Shown: in pieces, positions 21,153 to 31,969 of the stretch | Layout: each line of letters starts with the position of its first letter | Position numbering within the stretch: position 1 is the stretch's first letter | NCBI GenBank assembly: GCA_001275005.1 | Contig: JWZX01003345.1 | Location: forward strand, 1-64,000 | Length of the DNA: 64,000 bases | Source: Chrysochromulina tobinii | Taxonomy: Eukaryota > Haptophyta > Prymnesiales > Chrysochromulinaceae | Reading direction: 5' to 3' | Position numbers and translations under genes: made by a program | Notes under the pieces: generated by a model | What the model saw: only the letters and a program-made list of their open reading frames with translations | The model's database searches: none | Told to the model about the DNA's origin: nothing

Positions 21153-21641
21153 ATGAATTATTTTATTATGCCTGCAACACAACTTGTTGCAGCTGAAGGT
21201 GCTGGTGGGCTTTTCGATTTTAATGCTACATTACCTTTAATGGCAATCCAGTTTATCCTATTAACTGTGGCATTAACTTTTGTATTTTATAAGCCCGTTT
21301 CAAAGGTTTTAGATGAACGTGAAAATTACATAAGCGGAAATTTAACAAAAGCCTCTGAAAAATTATTAACAGCAGATGAGCTTTATCAACAGTATGATAA
21401 GCAGCTTAAGACTGCTAGAGCTAATGCGCAATCCGTTATAGCTCAATCCGAAAAGGAAGCAAAAGAAACTGTAGCCCTTGAGGTTACGAAAGCGCGTACG
21501 GATGCTGCTAAACTAATCGAACAAACAAACAGAGAATTAGAGGCACAGAAGTCTCTTGCTTTACAAAAATTAGAAACACAAGTGGACGAGTTAAGTCAAC
21601 TTATTAAAGAAAAACTACTTGGTAAGGAAGTTGTTCTTTAA
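21153..21641 (+). CDS. atpG: ATP synthase F0 subunit b' (AtpG)
   Basis: Peripheral stalk subunit. The 162-residue product has one N-terminal membrane helix (about 30-50, LPLMAIQFILLTVALTFVFY) and then a long charged, Ala/Glu/Lys-rich coiled-coil to the end, as in b' of photosynthetic organisms. The motif FDFNATLPLMAIQF is characteristic of b' rather than b. An internal ATG five codons in (21168) could also be the start. Plastid-encoded in the red lineage, nuclear in plants. Confidence 0.95.
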   Translation: MNYFIMPATQLVAAEGAGGLFDFNATLPLMAIQFILLTVALTFVFYKPVSKVLDERENYISGNLTKASEKLLTADELYQQYDKQLKTARANAQSVIAQSEKEAKETVALEVTKARTDAAKLIEQTNRELEAQKSLALQKLETQVDELSQLIKEKLLGKEVVL

Positions 21642-21673
21642 TATTATCGTTTCTTTAAAAATTCTTAAGTAAA

Positions 21674-22210
21674 ATGGATTTATTAAATCAGACTTTAAAT
21701 AGATTTTCTACTCAAATCGCTGAAGGTGAAGGTGTATCTTTCAGCCCAGATATATTTGAAGCCAATGTAGTAAACCTAGTTATTCTAGTAGGAGGTCTTT
21801 TTTATTTGCTAAGCGGCTCGTTATCTGAAAGCCTTTCGGAACGTCAACAAAAGATTCTAGGAGCAATTCAAGAATCTGAGGAAAGACTTGAAGAGGCCAC
21901 TAAAAAATTAGCAGACAGCCAAACGCAACTAGCCCAAGCGCAAATGGTAATACAGTCCATTGGTAAGGATGCTGAAGTTACGGCTAAGCAAGTAAAGAGT
22001 ACTATTCTAACGGATGGTAAGACAGAAATTGAGCGTTTAACTGCTTCGGCAAAAGCTCAAATTGGCAATATTGAAGCTCGAGTGCGTAAGCAGATTTCTG
22101 ATTACGTTGTTGCTCTAGCTCTAAAACGAATTACAATGCAGTTGGAAGGCAAACTTAACTCTAGTTTACAACAACAGGTCATTGATAGAAACATTTCTAA
22201 ATTAGCCTAG
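21674..22210 (+). CDS. atpF: ATP synthase F0 subunit b (AtpF)
   Basis: The second peripheral stalk subunit, pairing with b'. It has 178 residues: SPDIFEANVVNLVILVGGLFYLLSGSL forms the N-terminal membrane segment (about 24-50), followed by a long coiled-coil (ERQQKILGAIQESEERLEEA onward). Motif and length are typical of plastid AtpF. No intron, unlike land plants. Only 6 nt separate it from atpD. Confidence 0.95.
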   Translation: MDLLNQTLNRFSTQIAEGEGVSFSPDIFEANVVNLVILVGGLFYLLSGSLSESLSERQQKILGAIQESEERLEEATKKLADSQTQLAQAQMVIQSIGKDAEVTAKQVKSTILTDGKTEIERLTASAKAQIGNIEARVRKQISDYVVALALKRITMQLEGKLNSSLQQQVIDRNISKLA

Positions 22211-22216
22211 TAAATT

Positions 22217-22762
22217 ATGTCAATTGTGTTAAGTAAAGTTTCAGTGCCATATGCTGAGGCACTTCTTGATTTAGCTAAATCAAATGACTCATTAAAAGAA
22301 ACGACAAACGACATGAATATCGTTTCTCAGTTTTTAGCAAACTCTAGTGATTTAAAAAAATTTTTAGGTAACCCCTTAATCACTAAAGATGCCAAAAAAA
22401 ATGTAGTCAAAGATATTCTTGGCGAACAAATTGGCGATAGTACTTTAAAATTCTTATTACTACTTGTTGAACGTGGTCGTATTGAAGTTCTTGAAAGCAT
22501 CGCTCAAAAGTTCTTAGAATTATCTTTCAAACAAGATTCTATTGAAATCGCAAAGATAACTTCGTCTATTCAGCTATCTGCCCAGCAACAAAAAGAAATT
22601 GCGGAAAAGCTTAAAGTTATTACAGGCGCAAAGCAAATTAAACTTGCGTTAAAAGTAGACCCTGCCTTAATTGGAGGGTTTACAATTGAAATTGGGTCGA
22701 AGATGATCGACACTAGCATTAGAGGTCAGTTAAAGCAGATTTCTGCTCTTTTAGGTGCGTAA
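22217..22762 (+). CDS. atpD: ATP synthase F1 delta subunit
   Basis: Connects the F1 head to the peripheral stalk. The 181-residue product shows the delta/OSCP pattern: VSVPYAEALLDLAKSNDSLKET at the N-terminus, FLGNPLITKDAKKNVVKDIL, FLLLLVERGRIEVLESIAQKF and the C-terminal KVDPALIGGFTIEIGSKMIDTSIRGQL. It sits between atpF (6 nt) and atpA (92 nt), as in red-lineage plastids. Confidence 0.96.
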   Translation: MSIVLSKVSVPYAEALLDLAKSNDSLKETTNDMNIVSQFLANSSDLKKFLGNPLITKDAKKNVVKDILGEQIGDSTLKFLLLLVERGRIEVLESIAQKFLELSFKQDSIEIAKITSSIQLSAQQQKEIAEKLKVITGAKQIKLALKVDPALIGGFTIEIGSKMIDTSIRGQLKQISALLGA

Positions 22763-22854
22763 TCTACTAACCTATTTGACTGACATTAATAATAAGCTTT
22801 TGCTTAAAATTTATAATAAAAGACTCTTTAATAAAAAGTAATACAGACGGAAAT

Positions 22855-24357
22855 ATGATCAACATTAGACCGGACGAGATTAGTAACATCATTCGCCAAC
22901 AAATTGAAAGCTACGACCAAGAAGTTAAAATCGATAACGTTGGTACAGTTCTTCAAATTGGAGACGGTATTGCACGTGTTTATGGTCTTGAGCAAGTAAT
23001 GGCTGGAGAACTACTAGAGTTTGAAGACAAAACTATTGGTATCGCCTTAAACCTAGAAAACGATAACGTTGGTGTCGTACTAATGGGTACAGGAATAGAT
23101 ATTCTAGAAGGAAGTTCAGTACGTTCTACTGGAAAGATTGCCCAGGTACCTGTAGGTGAGGCATTTCTTGGACGTGTTGTAGATTCTCTTGCAAGACCAA
23201 TCGATGGTAAAGGGGATATCCGTAGTTCGGAAAGTCGTCTAGTAGAATCAATGGCTCCTGGTATCATTACAAGAAAGTCAGTTTGTGAGCCTGTACAGAC
23301 GGGTATTATCGCAATTGATGCAATGATTCCAATTGGACGTGGTCAGCGTGAGCTTATTATTGGTGACCGTCAAACAGGTAAAACATCAGTAGCACTTGAT
23401 ACAATTCTAAACCAAAAGGGTGAAGACGTTGTTTGTGTTTACGTTGCAATTGGTCAAAAAGCTTCTTCAGTAGCGGCTGTAGTTACAACCCTTGAGGAAA
23501 AAGGTGCTACTCCTTATACAATTATTGTTGCAGCTAACGCGGATGATCCAGCCACTCTTCAATATATCGCTCCTTATACAGGTGCTGCACTAGCAGAGTA
23601 CTTCATGTACAACGGTAAAGCAACTCTTATTATTTACGACGATTTAACGAAGCAAGCTTCTGCATACCGTCAAATGTCTCTATTACTTCGTCGTCCACCA
23701 GGACGTGAAGCTTATCCAGGTGACGTATTCTACTTACACTCACGTTTACTTGAGCGTGCGGCTAAGTTAAGTGATTCTCTAGGTGGGGGTAGTATGACAG
23801 CACTACCAATCATTGAAACTCAAGCCGGTGATGTTTCAGCGTATATCCCGACTAACGTTATTAGTATCACAGACGGTCAAATTTTCCTATCGGGTGACCT
23901 ATTTAACTCAGGTATCCGTCCAGCAATTAACGTAGGTATTTCAGTATCACGTGTAGGTTCTGCTGCGCAAATTAAGGCTATGAAGCAAGTAGCCGGTAAG
24001 TTAAAGCTTGAACTAGCACAATTCGCTGAGTTAGAAGCGTTTGCACAATTCGCGTCAGACCTAGATCAAGCAACACAAAACGAGCTTGCTCGTGGCGTAA
24101 GATTAAGAGAGATGTTAAAGCAAGCACAAAACAACCCAATCCCTGTAGAGGAGCAGGTAATTACAATTTACACAGGTATTAACGGTTATCTTGATGATGT
24201 AGCTGTTGGCGACGTGAAAGGGTTCCTTTTAAAACTAAGAAGTTTTGTTAAAGCTTCTGTTCCTACTCTTCTATCAACAATTAAAAAAGAGCAGAAACTT
24301 TCTCCAGAATCTGAAGAAATGTTAAAGAAAGCTATTGCTGACGCTAAAGTAATGTAA
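22855..24357 (+). CDS. atpA: ATP synthase F1 alpha subunit
   Basis: Regulatory nucleotide-binding subunit of the F1 head. The 500-residue product has the P-loop GDRQTGKT at residues 170-177, the Walker B region [11 protein letters not shown] and the signature [17 protein letters not shown] (about 361-377). Full length and intact. It ends the atp cluster and is followed within 10 nt by a 27-bp perfect hairpin. atpB and atpE are not in the window, as expected, since they form a separate operon. Confidence 0.98.
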   Translation: MINIRPDEISNIIRQQIESYDQEVKIDNVGTVLQIGDGIARVYGLEQVMAGELLEFEDKTIGIALNLENDNVGVVLMGTGIDILEGSSVRSTGKIAQVPVGEAFLGRVVDSLARPIDGKGDIRSSESRLVESMAPGIITRKSVCEPVQTGIIAIDAMIPIGRGQRELIIGDRQTGKTSVALDTILNQKGEDVVCVYVAIGQKASSVAAVVTTLEEKGATPYTIIVAANADDPATLQYIAPYTGAALAEYFMYNGKATLIIYDDLTKQASAYRQMSLLLRRPPGREAYPGDVFYLHSRLLERAAKLSDSLGGGSMTALPIIETQAGDVSAYIPTNVISITDGQIFLSGDLFNSGIRPAINVGISVSRVGSAAQIKAMKQVAGKLKLELAQFAELEAFAQFASDLDQATQNELARGVRLREMLKQAQNNPIPVEEQVITIYTGINGYLDDVAVGDVKGFLLKLRSFVKASVPTLLSTIKKEQKLSPESEEMLKKAIADAKVM

Positions 24358-24365
24358 TAAGCACT

Positions 24366-24427
24366 AAAAACTTAAGAAGTCTTCTTTACACCTAAACCAT
24401 GGTGTAAAGAAGACTTCTTAAGTTTTT
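24366..24427. terminator. 27-bp perfect hairpin between atpA and dnaK
   Basis: The arms 24366-24392 and 24401-24427 are exact reverse complements (core CTTAAGAAGTCTTCTTTACACC) with an 8-base loop TAAACCAT; the outer ends are A5 and T5. It lies between converging atpA and dnaK and is well placed to end or stabilise both transcripts. Confidence 0.8.
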
Positions 24428-24503
24428 GATCTTTTAAAAATAAATTTTACCTTAATACTCACGTAACAATTAAAACGTTTTAATCAGATTCTGTATTTAT
24501 CTG

Positions 24504-26339
24504 TTACTTCTCTGCGGAGAAGTCCGTTTCAATGGCATCGTCAGCTGCGGCATCGGTCTTACCAGTTTGTGCTGCACTAGCTTGTAAATTGTTAAATTTT
24601 GCTATTAGATCTTTCATTAACGCATAGTTTTCTTCACGAATAGCGGACTTGAATTCTCCTAATAAAGTTTCAAAAGGTTTTTTCTCTTCGGTTGTCTGCA
24701 GACCCTCAATTTGTTTTTCTAACTGATAAGAAATTGTTTCCGCCTGATTTTTTACTTCAATTTGTTTGATCTTTTCTTTATCCGCCGCCGCGTTTGCTTC
24801 GGCATCTTTAACCATACGTTCAACTTCATCTTTGGGTAACGTAGAAGCACCACTAATAGTTATAGACTGTTGTTTATTAGTTGCCTTATCCTTTGCAGTA
24901 ACGGAAAGGATACCGTTTGCGTCAATATCAAATGTAACTTCGATTTGTGGCACACCTCTTGCCGCTGGAGCAATACCATCTAACCTAAAAGTGCCTAGAC
25001 TCTTGTTATCTTTCGCGAGTTCTCTTTCACCTTGTAAAACATGAATTTCTACATTAGGCTGGTTGTCAACCGCTGTAGAGAATGTCTCAGATTTTTTTGT
25101 GGGTATAATTGTATTTCTCGGAGTAATTTTTGTTGTTACACCGCCTAAGGTTTCCACACCTAGAGATAACGGTGTTACATCCAATAATAAGATGTCTTTA
25201 ACTTCACCCCCTAATACACCGGCTTGTACAGCGGCGCCTACGGCTACAACTTCGTCTGGGTTTACTGATTGGTTTGGCGTTTTACCAAGAAGCTTTTCGA
25301 CCAATTTCTGAACCGCTGGAATCCTTGTAGAACCACCAACCAAAACATTTTGATCAATGTCCTTTGGTGTAAGTTCCGCATCTTTTAAACAGTCTTCAAG
25401 AGGGGTTTTACAACGTAAGATTAAGTCAGAACAAAGCTCCTCAAAAAATGCTCTTGTTAGTTCCTTATCTAGATGTTTTGGACCTTCCGGTGTTACTGAA
25501 ATAAACGGTAAATTTATCGAACTTTGTGTTAAAGTGGATAATTCAATCTTTGCTTTTTCCGCAGCTTCCGTTAGTCTTTGTAATGCCTGACTATCTTTTG
25601 TTAAATCAATTCCTTCTTGCTCTTTAAATTCTTTAACTAACCATTGTACAATTTTTTCATCAAAATCGTCACCTCCTAAATGTGTATCACCTGATGTTGC
25701 TAATACTTCAAAAACACCGTCTCCCACTTCAAGAACCGAAACATCAAAAGTACCACCCCCTAAGTCAAAAACTAGGATTGTTTCATTATCTTTTTTATCT
25801 AAACCATAAGAAAGAGATGCGGCTGTGGGCTCGTTAATAATACGAAGAACTTCTAAACCAGCGATTTTACCAGCGTCTTTAGTAGCTTGCCTTTGAGCAT
25901 CATTAAAATATGCAGGAACCGTAATTACTGCTTGTTTAACAGTTTCTCCTAAGTATTTAGAAGCATCATCCGCTAATTTGCGTAAAACTTGCGCAGAGAT
26001 TTCTTCTGCAGCAAACTGCTTACTTAAGGCAGGGCAATCTAGCTTAATGATATCTTCGGTCTGAATTACTTTATATGAAACTTGACGAAGTTCTTCTTTT
26101 ACTTCGCTTGTTTTACGACCAATAAAACGTTTAACGGAATAAAATGTATTTTCGGGATTAATTACAGCCTGACGTTTAGCAATTTGACCAACCAATAGAT
26201 CACCTTTCTTAGTATATGCTACAACCGAAGGCGTAGTTCGCTGCCCCTCTGCATTGGGTATAACTTCAGGTTTACCACCTTCCATTACAGCAACTACTGA
26301 ATTTGTAGTACCTAAATCAATTCCAATAACTTTAACCAT
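24504..26339 (-). CDS. dnaK: Hsp70 chaperone DnaK
   Basis: ATP-dependent stromal chaperone. The 611-residue product starts [24 protein letters not shown] and has the three Hsp70 signatures: IDLGTTNS (6-13), [20 protein letters not shown] (about 192-211) and [16 protein letters not shown]-like [13 protein letters not shown] (about 332-344). The linker [13 protein letters not shown] precedes the substrate-binding domain, and the acidic tail ends [14 protein letters not shown]. dnaK in the plastid genome is a red-lineage trait. It diverges from the rpl3 cluster. Confidence 0.98.
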   Translation of the reverse strand: MVKVIGIDLGTTNSVVAVMEGGKPEVIPNAEGQRTTPSVVAYTKKGDLLVGQIAKRQAVINPENTFYSVKRFIGRKTSEVKEELRQVSYKVIQTEDIIKLDCPALSKQFAAEEISAQVLRKLADDASKYLGETVKQAVITVPAYFNDAQRQATKDAGKIAGLEVLRIINEPTAASLSYGLDKKDNETILVFDLGGGTFDVSVLEVGDGVFEVLATSGDTHLGGDDFDEKIVQWLVKEFKEQEGIDLTKDSQALQRLTEAAEKAKIELSTLTQSSINLPFISVTPEGPKHLDKELTRAFFEELCSDLILRCKTPLEDCLKDAELTPKDIDQNVLVGGSTRIPAVQKLVEKLLGKTPNQSVNPDEVVAVGAAVQAGVLGGEVKDILLLDVTPLSLGVETLGGVTTKITPRNTIIPTKKSETFSTAVDNQPNVEIHVLQGERELAKDNKSLGTFRLDGIAPAARGVPQIEVTFDIDANGILSVTAKDKATNKQQSITISGASTLPKDEVERMVKDAEANAAADKEKIKQIEVKNQAETISYQLEKQIEGLQTTEEKKPFETLLGEFKSAIREENYALMKDLIAKFNNLQASAAQTGKTDAAADDAIETDFSAEK

Positions 26340-26652
26340 TTGCTTTGTACTTATTTGTTATTTATTTTCATTTGGGACTTAGTATATTTAATAATAATAA
26401 TACTTTTTAACCAACCGAATAAGGAGTATTTACCGCAGGTAAAAAAATGTTTTTCTTTTTTACAGTTAGTCTCAAAAAGCAATAATCTACATATTACTTA
26501 CGGTTTAAAAGATCCCATAGAAGGCCGTAGACAAAGGTAGATGTCGTAATTTATACTTGTCAAACATATATGTGAGAAATACAACCCATATAATCCAGAT
26601 TTTTCAAAATCGCATTGCACCACATTACCTTAGAAATATACAAAATATCTTT
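26340..26652. other. Intergenic region between divergent dnaK and rpl3
   Basis: About 310 AT-rich bases that should hold the promoters for dnaK (leftward) and the long r-protein cluster (rightward). A 66-codon open frame at 26340-26540 and an N-terminal extension of the rpl3 frame have no recognisable protein content. No RNA gene or clear repeat is seen. Confidence 0.45.
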
Positions 26653-27282
26653 ATGAAGGCAGGCTTATTTGCAAAAAAGGTTGGGATGACCCAAATTTTC
26701 AACGAATCAGGTACCGCTGTTCCAGTAACAATTTTAAAGGCTGGATTATGTAAGGTAAGTCAAATTAAAACCATAACTCACGATGGTTACAATGCTATTC
26801 AAGTAGCATATGGTGAAGAAAAGCTAGAAAAGTTGACTAAACCAAAAATAGGTCACTTAAAAAAGATCGGGGATCAAGGATTTAAATCTTTTGGGGAATT
26901 TCATATAGCTCAGCCTGAAGAATTTAAATTAGGGCAAGTTATAGACGTTGCAACTTTTACTAAAGGACAAAAGGTTAGAGTGACTGGTACAAGTATTGGT
27001 AAAGGGTTTACCGGAAACCAAAAACGAAACAACTTTGCTAGGGGTCCCATGACTCACGGTTCAAAAAACCACCGTTTACCTGGTAGTATTGGTTCGGGAA
27101 CTACGCCAGGAAGAATTTATCCTGGAAAAAGAATGGCTGGTCACCTTGGAAACGCCAAGGTAACATTAAAAAATACTGAAATTCTTTACTTAAACACTGA
27201 CGAAAACATATTAGTTGTAAAAGGTTCAGTGCCAGGTAAGAAAAATGCTGTCCTAAAAATACAGCACCAAAAAATAGTATAA
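26653..27282 (+). CDS. rpl3: 50S ribosomal protein L3
   Basis: Early-binding large-subunit protein. I place the start at ATG 26653 because the product then begins MKAGLFAKKVGMTQIF, the standard L3 N-terminus; the open frame extends 32 codons upstream but without similarity. The 209 residues include RGPMTHGSKNHRLPGSIGSG (about 134-153) with PGRIYPGKRMAGHLG. First gene of the r-protein supercluster. Unlike red algae and diatoms, rpl4 does not follow; rpl23 comes next after 22 nt. Confidence 0.96.
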   Translation: MKAGLFAKKVGMTQIFNESGTAVPVTILKAGLCKVSQIKTITHDGYNAIQVAYGEEKLEKLTKPKIGHLKKIGDQGFKSFGEFHIAQPEEFKLGQVIDVATFTKGQKVRVTGTSIGKGFTGNQKRNNFARGPMTHGSKNHRLPGSIGSGTTPGRIYPGKRMAGHLGNAKVTLKNTEILYLNTDENILVVKGSVPGKKNAVLKIQHQKIV

Positions 27283-27304
27283 CCTATTAGTTCACAATAT
27301 TGTT

Positions 27305-27613
27305 ATGTCGTACATTCAACCTAATCAACGAGATCTTCTGGGTATTTTAAAATACCCGATTCTTACAGAAAAGACTATCAGGTTGCTAGAACAAAATCAA
27401 TACAGCTTCGCTGTGGACCCAAAGGCAGATAAAACTGCTGTAAAGTACGCCGTTGAACAGTTATTTGATGTTAAAGTTATTTCCGTAAATACCTCATTAT
27501 TACCACTACGGAAACGTCGCGTGGGAAAATTTATTGGAACAAAAGCTCGTTATAAGAGAGCAATAGTGGAGCTAGCACCGGAGAATTCTATTACCTTATT
27601 TGAGGAAGAATAG
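27305..27613 (+). CDS. rpl23: 50S ribosomal protein L23
   Basis: Large-subunit protein at the polypeptide exit. The 102-residue product has ILKYPILTEKTIRLLEQNQYSFAVDPKADKT (about 13-43), VEQLFDVKVISVNTSLLPLRKRRVGKFIG and KRAIVELAPENSI, all typical of L23. Intact. It directly follows rpl3, the rpl4 gene being absent at this place. Confidence 0.95.
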   Translation: MSYIQPNQRDLLGILKYPILTEKTIRLLEQNQYSFAVDPKADKTAVKYAVEQLFDVKVISVNTSLLPLRKRRVGKFIGTKARYKRAIVELAPENSITLFEEE

Positions 27614-27670
27614 TTTGGTACTACCCCTAAAAAAATTGGACGCTGTTAACTAGAAATTATTATTTAATAT

Positions 27671-28495
27671 ATGGCAATTCGTCTATATAGGGCATATAGC
27701 CCAGGAACTCGCTCAAAGTCTGTGTCATATTTTGATGACTTATCAAAGACAAAACCGGAAAGAACGTTAACGTTCGGTAAAAAATCTTGCGGAGGACGGA
27801 ACAATCGTGGTGTTATTACACTTAGAGGTCGTGGTGGAGGTCATAAACGAAAATATCGTGTAATAGACTTTCACCGAAAATCTTCTATTTCCGCGAAGGT
27901 TTCAACTATCGAATATGATCCAAATCGAAATGCAAGGATCGCATTATTGCAATATAATGATGGATCGAAAAAATATATTATAGCGCCTAGATCATTACGT
28001 GTTGGTATGGACGTTTCTTCTGGAACAGATGTACCCATAGAAATCGGCAATGCAATGCCAATGGAATATATACCCCTAGGTAGTATTATTCACAACGTAG
28101 AATTAACACTTGGCAAAGGTGGACAAATTGCTCGCGCTGCCGGAACTTATGCGCAATTAATCGCAAAAGAAGGAGATTTTGTTACATTAAAACTTCCTTC
28201 AAACGAAGTGCGACTTGTAAACAAACGTTGTTATGCTACTTTAGGCCAAGTAGGGAATGTTGACAGTATAAATATTACACTCGGAAAAGCTGGCCGAAAC
28301 CGTTGGCTTGGAAAGAAGTCTAAAGTTCGTGGATCGGTAAAGAACCCTAATGATCACCCACATGGTGGTGGAGAAGGGCGATCACCTATCGGTAAATCAA
28401 AACCGGTTACTCCTTGGGGTAAGCCTGCGTTAGGCGTTAAAACACGAAAAGTAAGAAAAGATAGTAGTAAATATATTTTACGCTCACGACGTTAA
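27671..28495 (+). CDS. rpl2: 50S ribosomal protein L2
   Basis: Large-subunit protein near the peptidyl-transferase centre. The 274-residue product has [21 protein letters not shown] (about 46-66), [18 protein letters not shown] and the conserved C-terminal [28 protein letters not shown], which includes the histidine important for activity. Full length, no intron. It precedes rps19 in the usual S10-type order. Confidence 0.98.
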   Translation: MAIRLYRAYSPGTRSKSVSYFDDLSKTKPERTLTFGKKSCGGRNNRGVITLRGRGGGHKRKYRVIDFHRKSSISAKVSTIEYDPNRNARIALLQYNDGSKKYIIAPRSLRVGMDVSSGTDVPIEIGNAMPMEYIPLGSIIHNVELTLGKGGQIARAAGTYAQLIAKEGDFVTLKLPSNEVRLVNKRCYATLGQVGNVDSINITLGKAGRNRWLGKKSKVRGSVKNPNDHPHGGGEGRSPIGKSKPVTPWGKPALGVKTRKVRKDSSKYILRSRR

Positions 28496-28537
28496 CGCCT
28501 TACTTAATAAGTGAAATTATAAATTTTATTATTCAAT

Positions 28538-28816
28538 ATGCCACGTTCTTTAAAGAAAGGCCCTTTTGTTGCTTCCCATGTTTTTGAGAGGGTTGAGCAA
28601 ATGAATGAAAGCGGTAAGAAGGATACTATTAAAACATGGTCACGCTCAACAACAATTTTACCCAATATGATTGGGCATACATTTGCTGTTTATAATGGAC
28701 AGCAACATTTACCCGTATTTGTGACTGATCAAATGGTGGGCCATAAACTTGGTGAATTTTCTCCTACAAGAACATTTCGTTCACACGTAAAGCAAGATAA
28801 AAAAGCAAAACGTTAA
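28538..28816 (+). CDS. rps19: 30S ribosomal protein S19
   Basis: Small-subunit protein of the 30S head. The 92-residue product begins [19 protein letters not shown] and has [25 protein letters not shown] and [15 protein letters not shown], the S19 signature (about 53-82). It is 10 nt before rpl22; ordinary. Confidence 0.97.
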   Translation: MPRSLKKGPFVASHVFERVEQMNESGKKDTIKTWSRSTTILPNMIGHTFAVYNGQQHLPVFVTDQMVGHKLGEFSPTRTFRSHVKQDKKAKR

Positions 28817-28826
28817 TCAAAATTAA

Positions 28827-29180
28827 ATGGTTAAAACGATATTACAAAAAAATGAAGTTCGAGCGGTTTCAAAGTACGTTCGAATGTCCCCAAGTAAAAT
28901 CCGACGTGTTTTAAGACAGATACAAGGAAAGTCTTACTCGGAAGCATTACTTCTTTTAGAGTTTATGCCGTATACTTCATGTGCACCTATTATCAAAGTT
29001 TTGCGCTCCGCGACTGCAAACGCCAGAAATAACTTAGGTTTTAACGAATCAGAACTAACTGTAAAATCGGCGTTTGCAGATAAAGGACCTACTATGAAAC
29101 GTTTTCGTCCAAGGGCACAAGGTAGGGCTTATAAGATTTTAAAAGGGACATCGCACATAACAATTGTTATGGCAAATTAG
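28827..29180 (+). CDS. rpl22: 50S ribosomal protein L22
   Basis: Large-subunit protein lining the exit tunnel. The 117-residue product has [27 protein letters not shown] (about 11-37) and the C-terminal loop/strand [29 protein letters not shown], which is characteristic of L22. Located between rps19 and rps3 as usual. Confidence 0.96.
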   Translation: MVKTILQKNEVRAVSKYVRMSPSKIRRVLRQIQGKSYSEALLLLEFMPYTSCAPIIKVLRSATANARNNLGFNESELTVKSAFADKGPTMKRFRPRAQGRAYKILKGTSHITIVMAN

Positions 29181-29212
29181 AAAAAATTTAAATTTTTATG
29201 AGGATTTAATTC

Positions 29213-29863
29213 GTGGGACAGAAGACACATCCAACAGGGTTTAGAATTGGGGTTAATAAAACACATAGTTCTACATGGTTTGCTAATTATGGAGTTTATG
29301 GCAACGTTCTAAAGGAAGACTACAAAATAAGAGAGTTTTTTGAGAAGAAATTTGAATCTATCTATAGCAAAGCAGGGATTACTAAATTAGAAATCCAAAG
29401 AAAAATAAACCAACTGGAGTTAATTATCCATGCGGCTAGACCTAAAGCAATTGCATTAGATACCGATAAAGATAATTTCATTACTAGTTTAAAAGACAGT
29501 ATTAAAGCTTTATTAAAGGAACCAAAACAAGTTCGTATTAAGGTGTTACAAGTAGCAAAAAGTGAGAATGAAAGCTCGCTAGTAGCGCGATCAATTGGTG
29601 ATCAGCTTGAAAAGAGGGTAGCTTTTAAAAAGGCAGTCCGTCAAACAACACAAATGTTACAAAAGAGTGGTGCAAAAGGTTTTAAAATACAAGTATCTGG
29701 TCGACTAAACGGGGCAGAAATTGCTAGAGCCGAATGGGCACGAGAGGGACGAGTACCTCTACAAACATTACGTGCTGATATAAGTTATGCAACACATCGT
29801 GCGAATACAATCTATGGTGTGCTAGGAATCAAGGTATGGATTTTTAATAAAGAGATCCTTTAA
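29213..29863 (+). CDS. rps3: 30S ribosomal protein S3
   Basis: Small-subunit protein at the mRNA entry site. The 216-residue product starts at GTG (29213) with a GAGG-like sequence (TGAGGA) upstream, giving [23 protein letters not shown], the standard S3 N-terminus. It has the KH-type region and the signature [20 protein letters not shown] (about 161-180) plus [10 protein letters not shown]-like [17 protein letters not shown]. No internal insertion. Confidence 0.96.
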   Translation: MGQKTHPTGFRIGVNKTHSSTWFANYGVYGNVLKEDYKIREFFEKKFESIYSKAGITKLEIQRKINQLELIIHAARPKAIALDTDKDNFITSLKDSIKALLKEPKQVRIKVLQVAKSENESSLVARSIGDQLEKRVAFKKAVRQTTQMLQKSGAKGFKIQVSGRLNGAEIARAEWAREGRVPLQTLRADISYATHRANTIYGVLGIKVWIFNKEIL

Positions 29864-29898
29864 TGGATTATTTTAAATAAATGTATAAGTAAGATTTT

Positions 29899-30303
29899 AT
29901 GTTACTTCCTAAAAGAACGAAATTCCGTAGACAACATCGTGGAAGATTGAAAGGGGTTTCAAATGCAAATACAGTAGTATTTGGTGAATATGGTATTCAA
30001 GCTTTGGAACCTGTTTGGCTAACCTCAAGACAAATTGAGGCAACTAGACGTACTCTAACAAGATATGTGCGTAATAATGGAAAAATCTGGATTCGAATTT
30101 TTCCTGATAAACCTATAACAGAAAGAGCTGCGGAATCCCGTATGGGATCTGGTAAAGGTACTGTAGAATATTGGGTTGCTGTAATAAAACCAGGAGCAAT
30201 TCTTTTTGAAATCAGCGGTTTAGATAAAGAAACGGCTCGCAAGGTTTTAAAATTAGCTTCTTATAAGCTACCTATCAAGACAAAAATTATAGAGAAAATA
30301 TAA
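29899..30303 (+). CDS. rpl16: 50S ribosomal protein L16
   Basis: Large-subunit protein contacting the A-site tRNA. The 134-residue product begins [19 protein letters not shown] and includes [35 protein letters not shown] (about 41-75) and [19 protein letters not shown]. Intact and without intron. rpl29 normally comes next in red plastids but is absent; rps17 follows after 19 nt. Confidence 0.97.
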   Translation: MLLPKRTKFRRQHRGRLKGVSNANTVVFGEYGIQALEPVWLTSRQIEATRRTLTRYVRNNGKIWIRIFPDKPITERAAESRMGSGKGTVEYWVAVIKPGAILFEISGLDKETARKVLKLASYKLPIKTKIIEKI

Positions 30304-30322
30304 ACTGTACAAATCTTGAAAT

Positions 30323-30571
30323 ATGGCGGTAAAAGAAAGAGAGGGTATTGTCGTTAGCGACAAAATGAGTGATACGCGTATCGTTGCTGTTACTAGTTGC
30401 GTCGTTCATAAACGATACAAGAAGGTTATCAATAAAACAAAACGTTATGCAGTGCACGATTCCCAATTTAATTCAGCTATTGGGGATACAGTCCGCATAC
30501 GTGAGACAGCGCCCTTAAGTAAGACAAAAAATTGGGTACTTACTAGTATTTTAAGAAAGTCAAAAACATAA
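30323..30571 (+). CDS. rps17: 30S ribosomal protein S17
   Basis: Small-subunit 16S-binding protein. The 82-residue product has [41 protein letters not shown] (about 28-46) and [20 protein letters not shown], the S17 signature. It ends 4 nt before rpl14, so translation is likely coupled. Confidence 0.96.
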   Translation: MAVKEREGIVVSDKMSDTRIVAVTSCVVHKRYKKVINKTKRYAVHDSQFNSAIGDTVRIRETAPLSKTKNWVLTSILRKSKT

Positions 30572-30575
30572 TCAA

Positions 30576-30941
30576 ATGATACAACCGCAAACTTGTCTAA
30601 CAGTAGCAGATAACAGTGGTGCTAAGAGTTTAATGTGTATTCGTGTTCTTGGTACTAATCGACGTTATGGTCATGTCGGCGATATTATTATTGGGGTCGT
30701 TAAAGACGCAACTCCAAATCTTACTGTAAAGCGTTCAGATGTAGTTAGAGCCGTTATTGTGCGTACAAAACAACCTGTGCGTAGAAGAGATGGTTCACGC
30801 TTACGTTTTGATGATAATGCATCCGTTATTATTAACAAAGAAAATGACCCACGTGGAACACGGGTATTTGGTCCTATTGCACGTGAGCTTAAAGAAAAAG
30901 GGTTTACAAAAATAGTTTCGTTAGCCCCTGAAGTACTATAA
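30576..30941 (+). CDS. rpl14: 50S ribosomal protein L14
   Basis: Large-subunit interface protein. The 121-residue product begins [26 protein letters not shown] and contains [34 protein letters not shown] (about 68-101), the L14 signature. rpl24 would usually follow but is missing; rpl5 is next. Confidence 0.97.
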   Translation: MIQPQTCLTVADNSGAKSLMCIRVLGTNRRYGHVGDIIIGVVKDATPNLTVKRSDVVRAVIVRTKQPVRRRDGSRLRFDDNASVIINKENDPRGTRVFGPIARELKEKGFTKIVSLAPEVL

Positions 30942-30982
30942 CCTGAAAAGTTTTAAACTTTACAAAGTCATAATTATTAACC

Positions 30983-31526
30983 ATGAAACTCGATTTAAAG
31001 CGCTTATACAAGCAAAATTGTCCCTTCTATGATAGAAGAATTTGGTTACAAGAACATCGAACAGGTGCCAAAACTTGTTAAGATATCTATTAATCGAGGA
31101 TTTGGAGAAGCATCAAAAAACTCAAAGGAATTAGACGCGAGTGTTAAAGAAATGTCTTTAATTATTGGCCAAAAACCAAGTATCCATAAAGCAACAAAAG
31201 CTATTGCTGGTTTTAAAATTCGTGAAGGAATGTCGGTGGGAGCTTCTGTAACTTTACGTCAAGAACAAATGTATAATTTCCTTACAAAATTAATCAATAT
31301 AGTACTCCCAAGAATCAGAGATTTTCGAGGAATTAGCCCAAACAGCTTCGATGGGCGGGGTAACTACAACCTAGGATTAAAAGAACAATTAATTTTTCCG
31401 GAAATCTCGTATAGTGACGTTACGCAAATTCGCGGTTTAGATATTTCAATTGTTACAACAGCAAAAACGGATGAAGAAGCACGCGCATTACTAAAAGCCT
31501 TCGGTATACCATTTGCAACGTCCTAG
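30983..31526 (+). CDS. rpl5: 50S ribosomal protein L5 with an apparent +1 frame shift near its start
   Basis: Binds 5S rRNA in the central protuberance. The first codons ([11 protein letters not shown] from ATG 30983) are in one frame, and the rest ([31 protein letters not shown] onward) is in the frame one base later; together they give a complete L5 of about 180 residues. The change lies in AGCAAAATTG (31011-31020), where one surplus A would explain it. Taken literally, the downstream frame could start at ATG 31029, losing some 15 N-terminal residues. The C-terminal part with [28 protein letters not shown] is well conserved. I think the gene is functional and the base is a sequence error. 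Confidence 0.9.
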
Positions 31527-31556
31527 TTATTAACTTTTAAAAATAAAAAAAATTAA

Positions 31557-31955
31557 ATGGCGACAGATACTATCGCAGATATGCTAACACGCATTCGTAA
31601 TGCGAATTTAGCAAAACATCAAATAGTCCAAATACCGGCTACAAAAAAAACAAAAAATATTGCACAACTATTACTCTCGGAAGGATTAATTGATTCCTTT
31701 GAAGAATTAAAAAGTGGATTAAATCGTTCACTTCTCTTATCACTTAAGTATCAAGGAAAAGAACGTAAACCATGCATTGAAAAAATTCAATGTATAAGTA
31801 AACCGGGTTCAAGAGTCTACAGTCACGCAACAAAGATACCTAGAATATTAGGTGGATTTGGACTAGCAATTGTATCTACTTCACGTGGGTTAATGACAGA
31901 CCATCAAGCTCGAAAAGAGGGCGTTGGTGGCGAACTTTTATGTTATATTTGGTAA
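31557..31955 (+). CDS. rps8: 30S ribosomal protein S8
   Basis: Small-subunit 16S-binding protein. The 132-residue product begins [34 protein letters not shown] and ends with the S8 signature [33 protein letters not shown]. It is placed between rpl5 and rpl6 as in bacteria. Confidence 0.97.
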   Translation: MATDTIADMLTRIRNANLAKHQIVQIPATKKTKNIAQLLLSEGLIDSFEELKSGLNRSLLLSLKYQGKERKPCIEKIQCISKPGSRVYSHATKIPRILGGFGLAIVSTSRGLMTDHQARKEGVGGELLCYIW

Positions 31956-31969
31956 ATTTAAACTAGATT

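Noticed and set aside
26340-26540. 66-codon plus-strand frame between dnaK and rpl3
   Set aside because: Hydrophobic start then unstructured sequence, no ribosome-binding site, no similarity; it sits in the promoter region.
26557-26652. N-terminal extension of rpl3 from TTG 26557
   Set aside because: L3 proteins start with the residues encoded from ATG 26653; the upstream part has no similarity.
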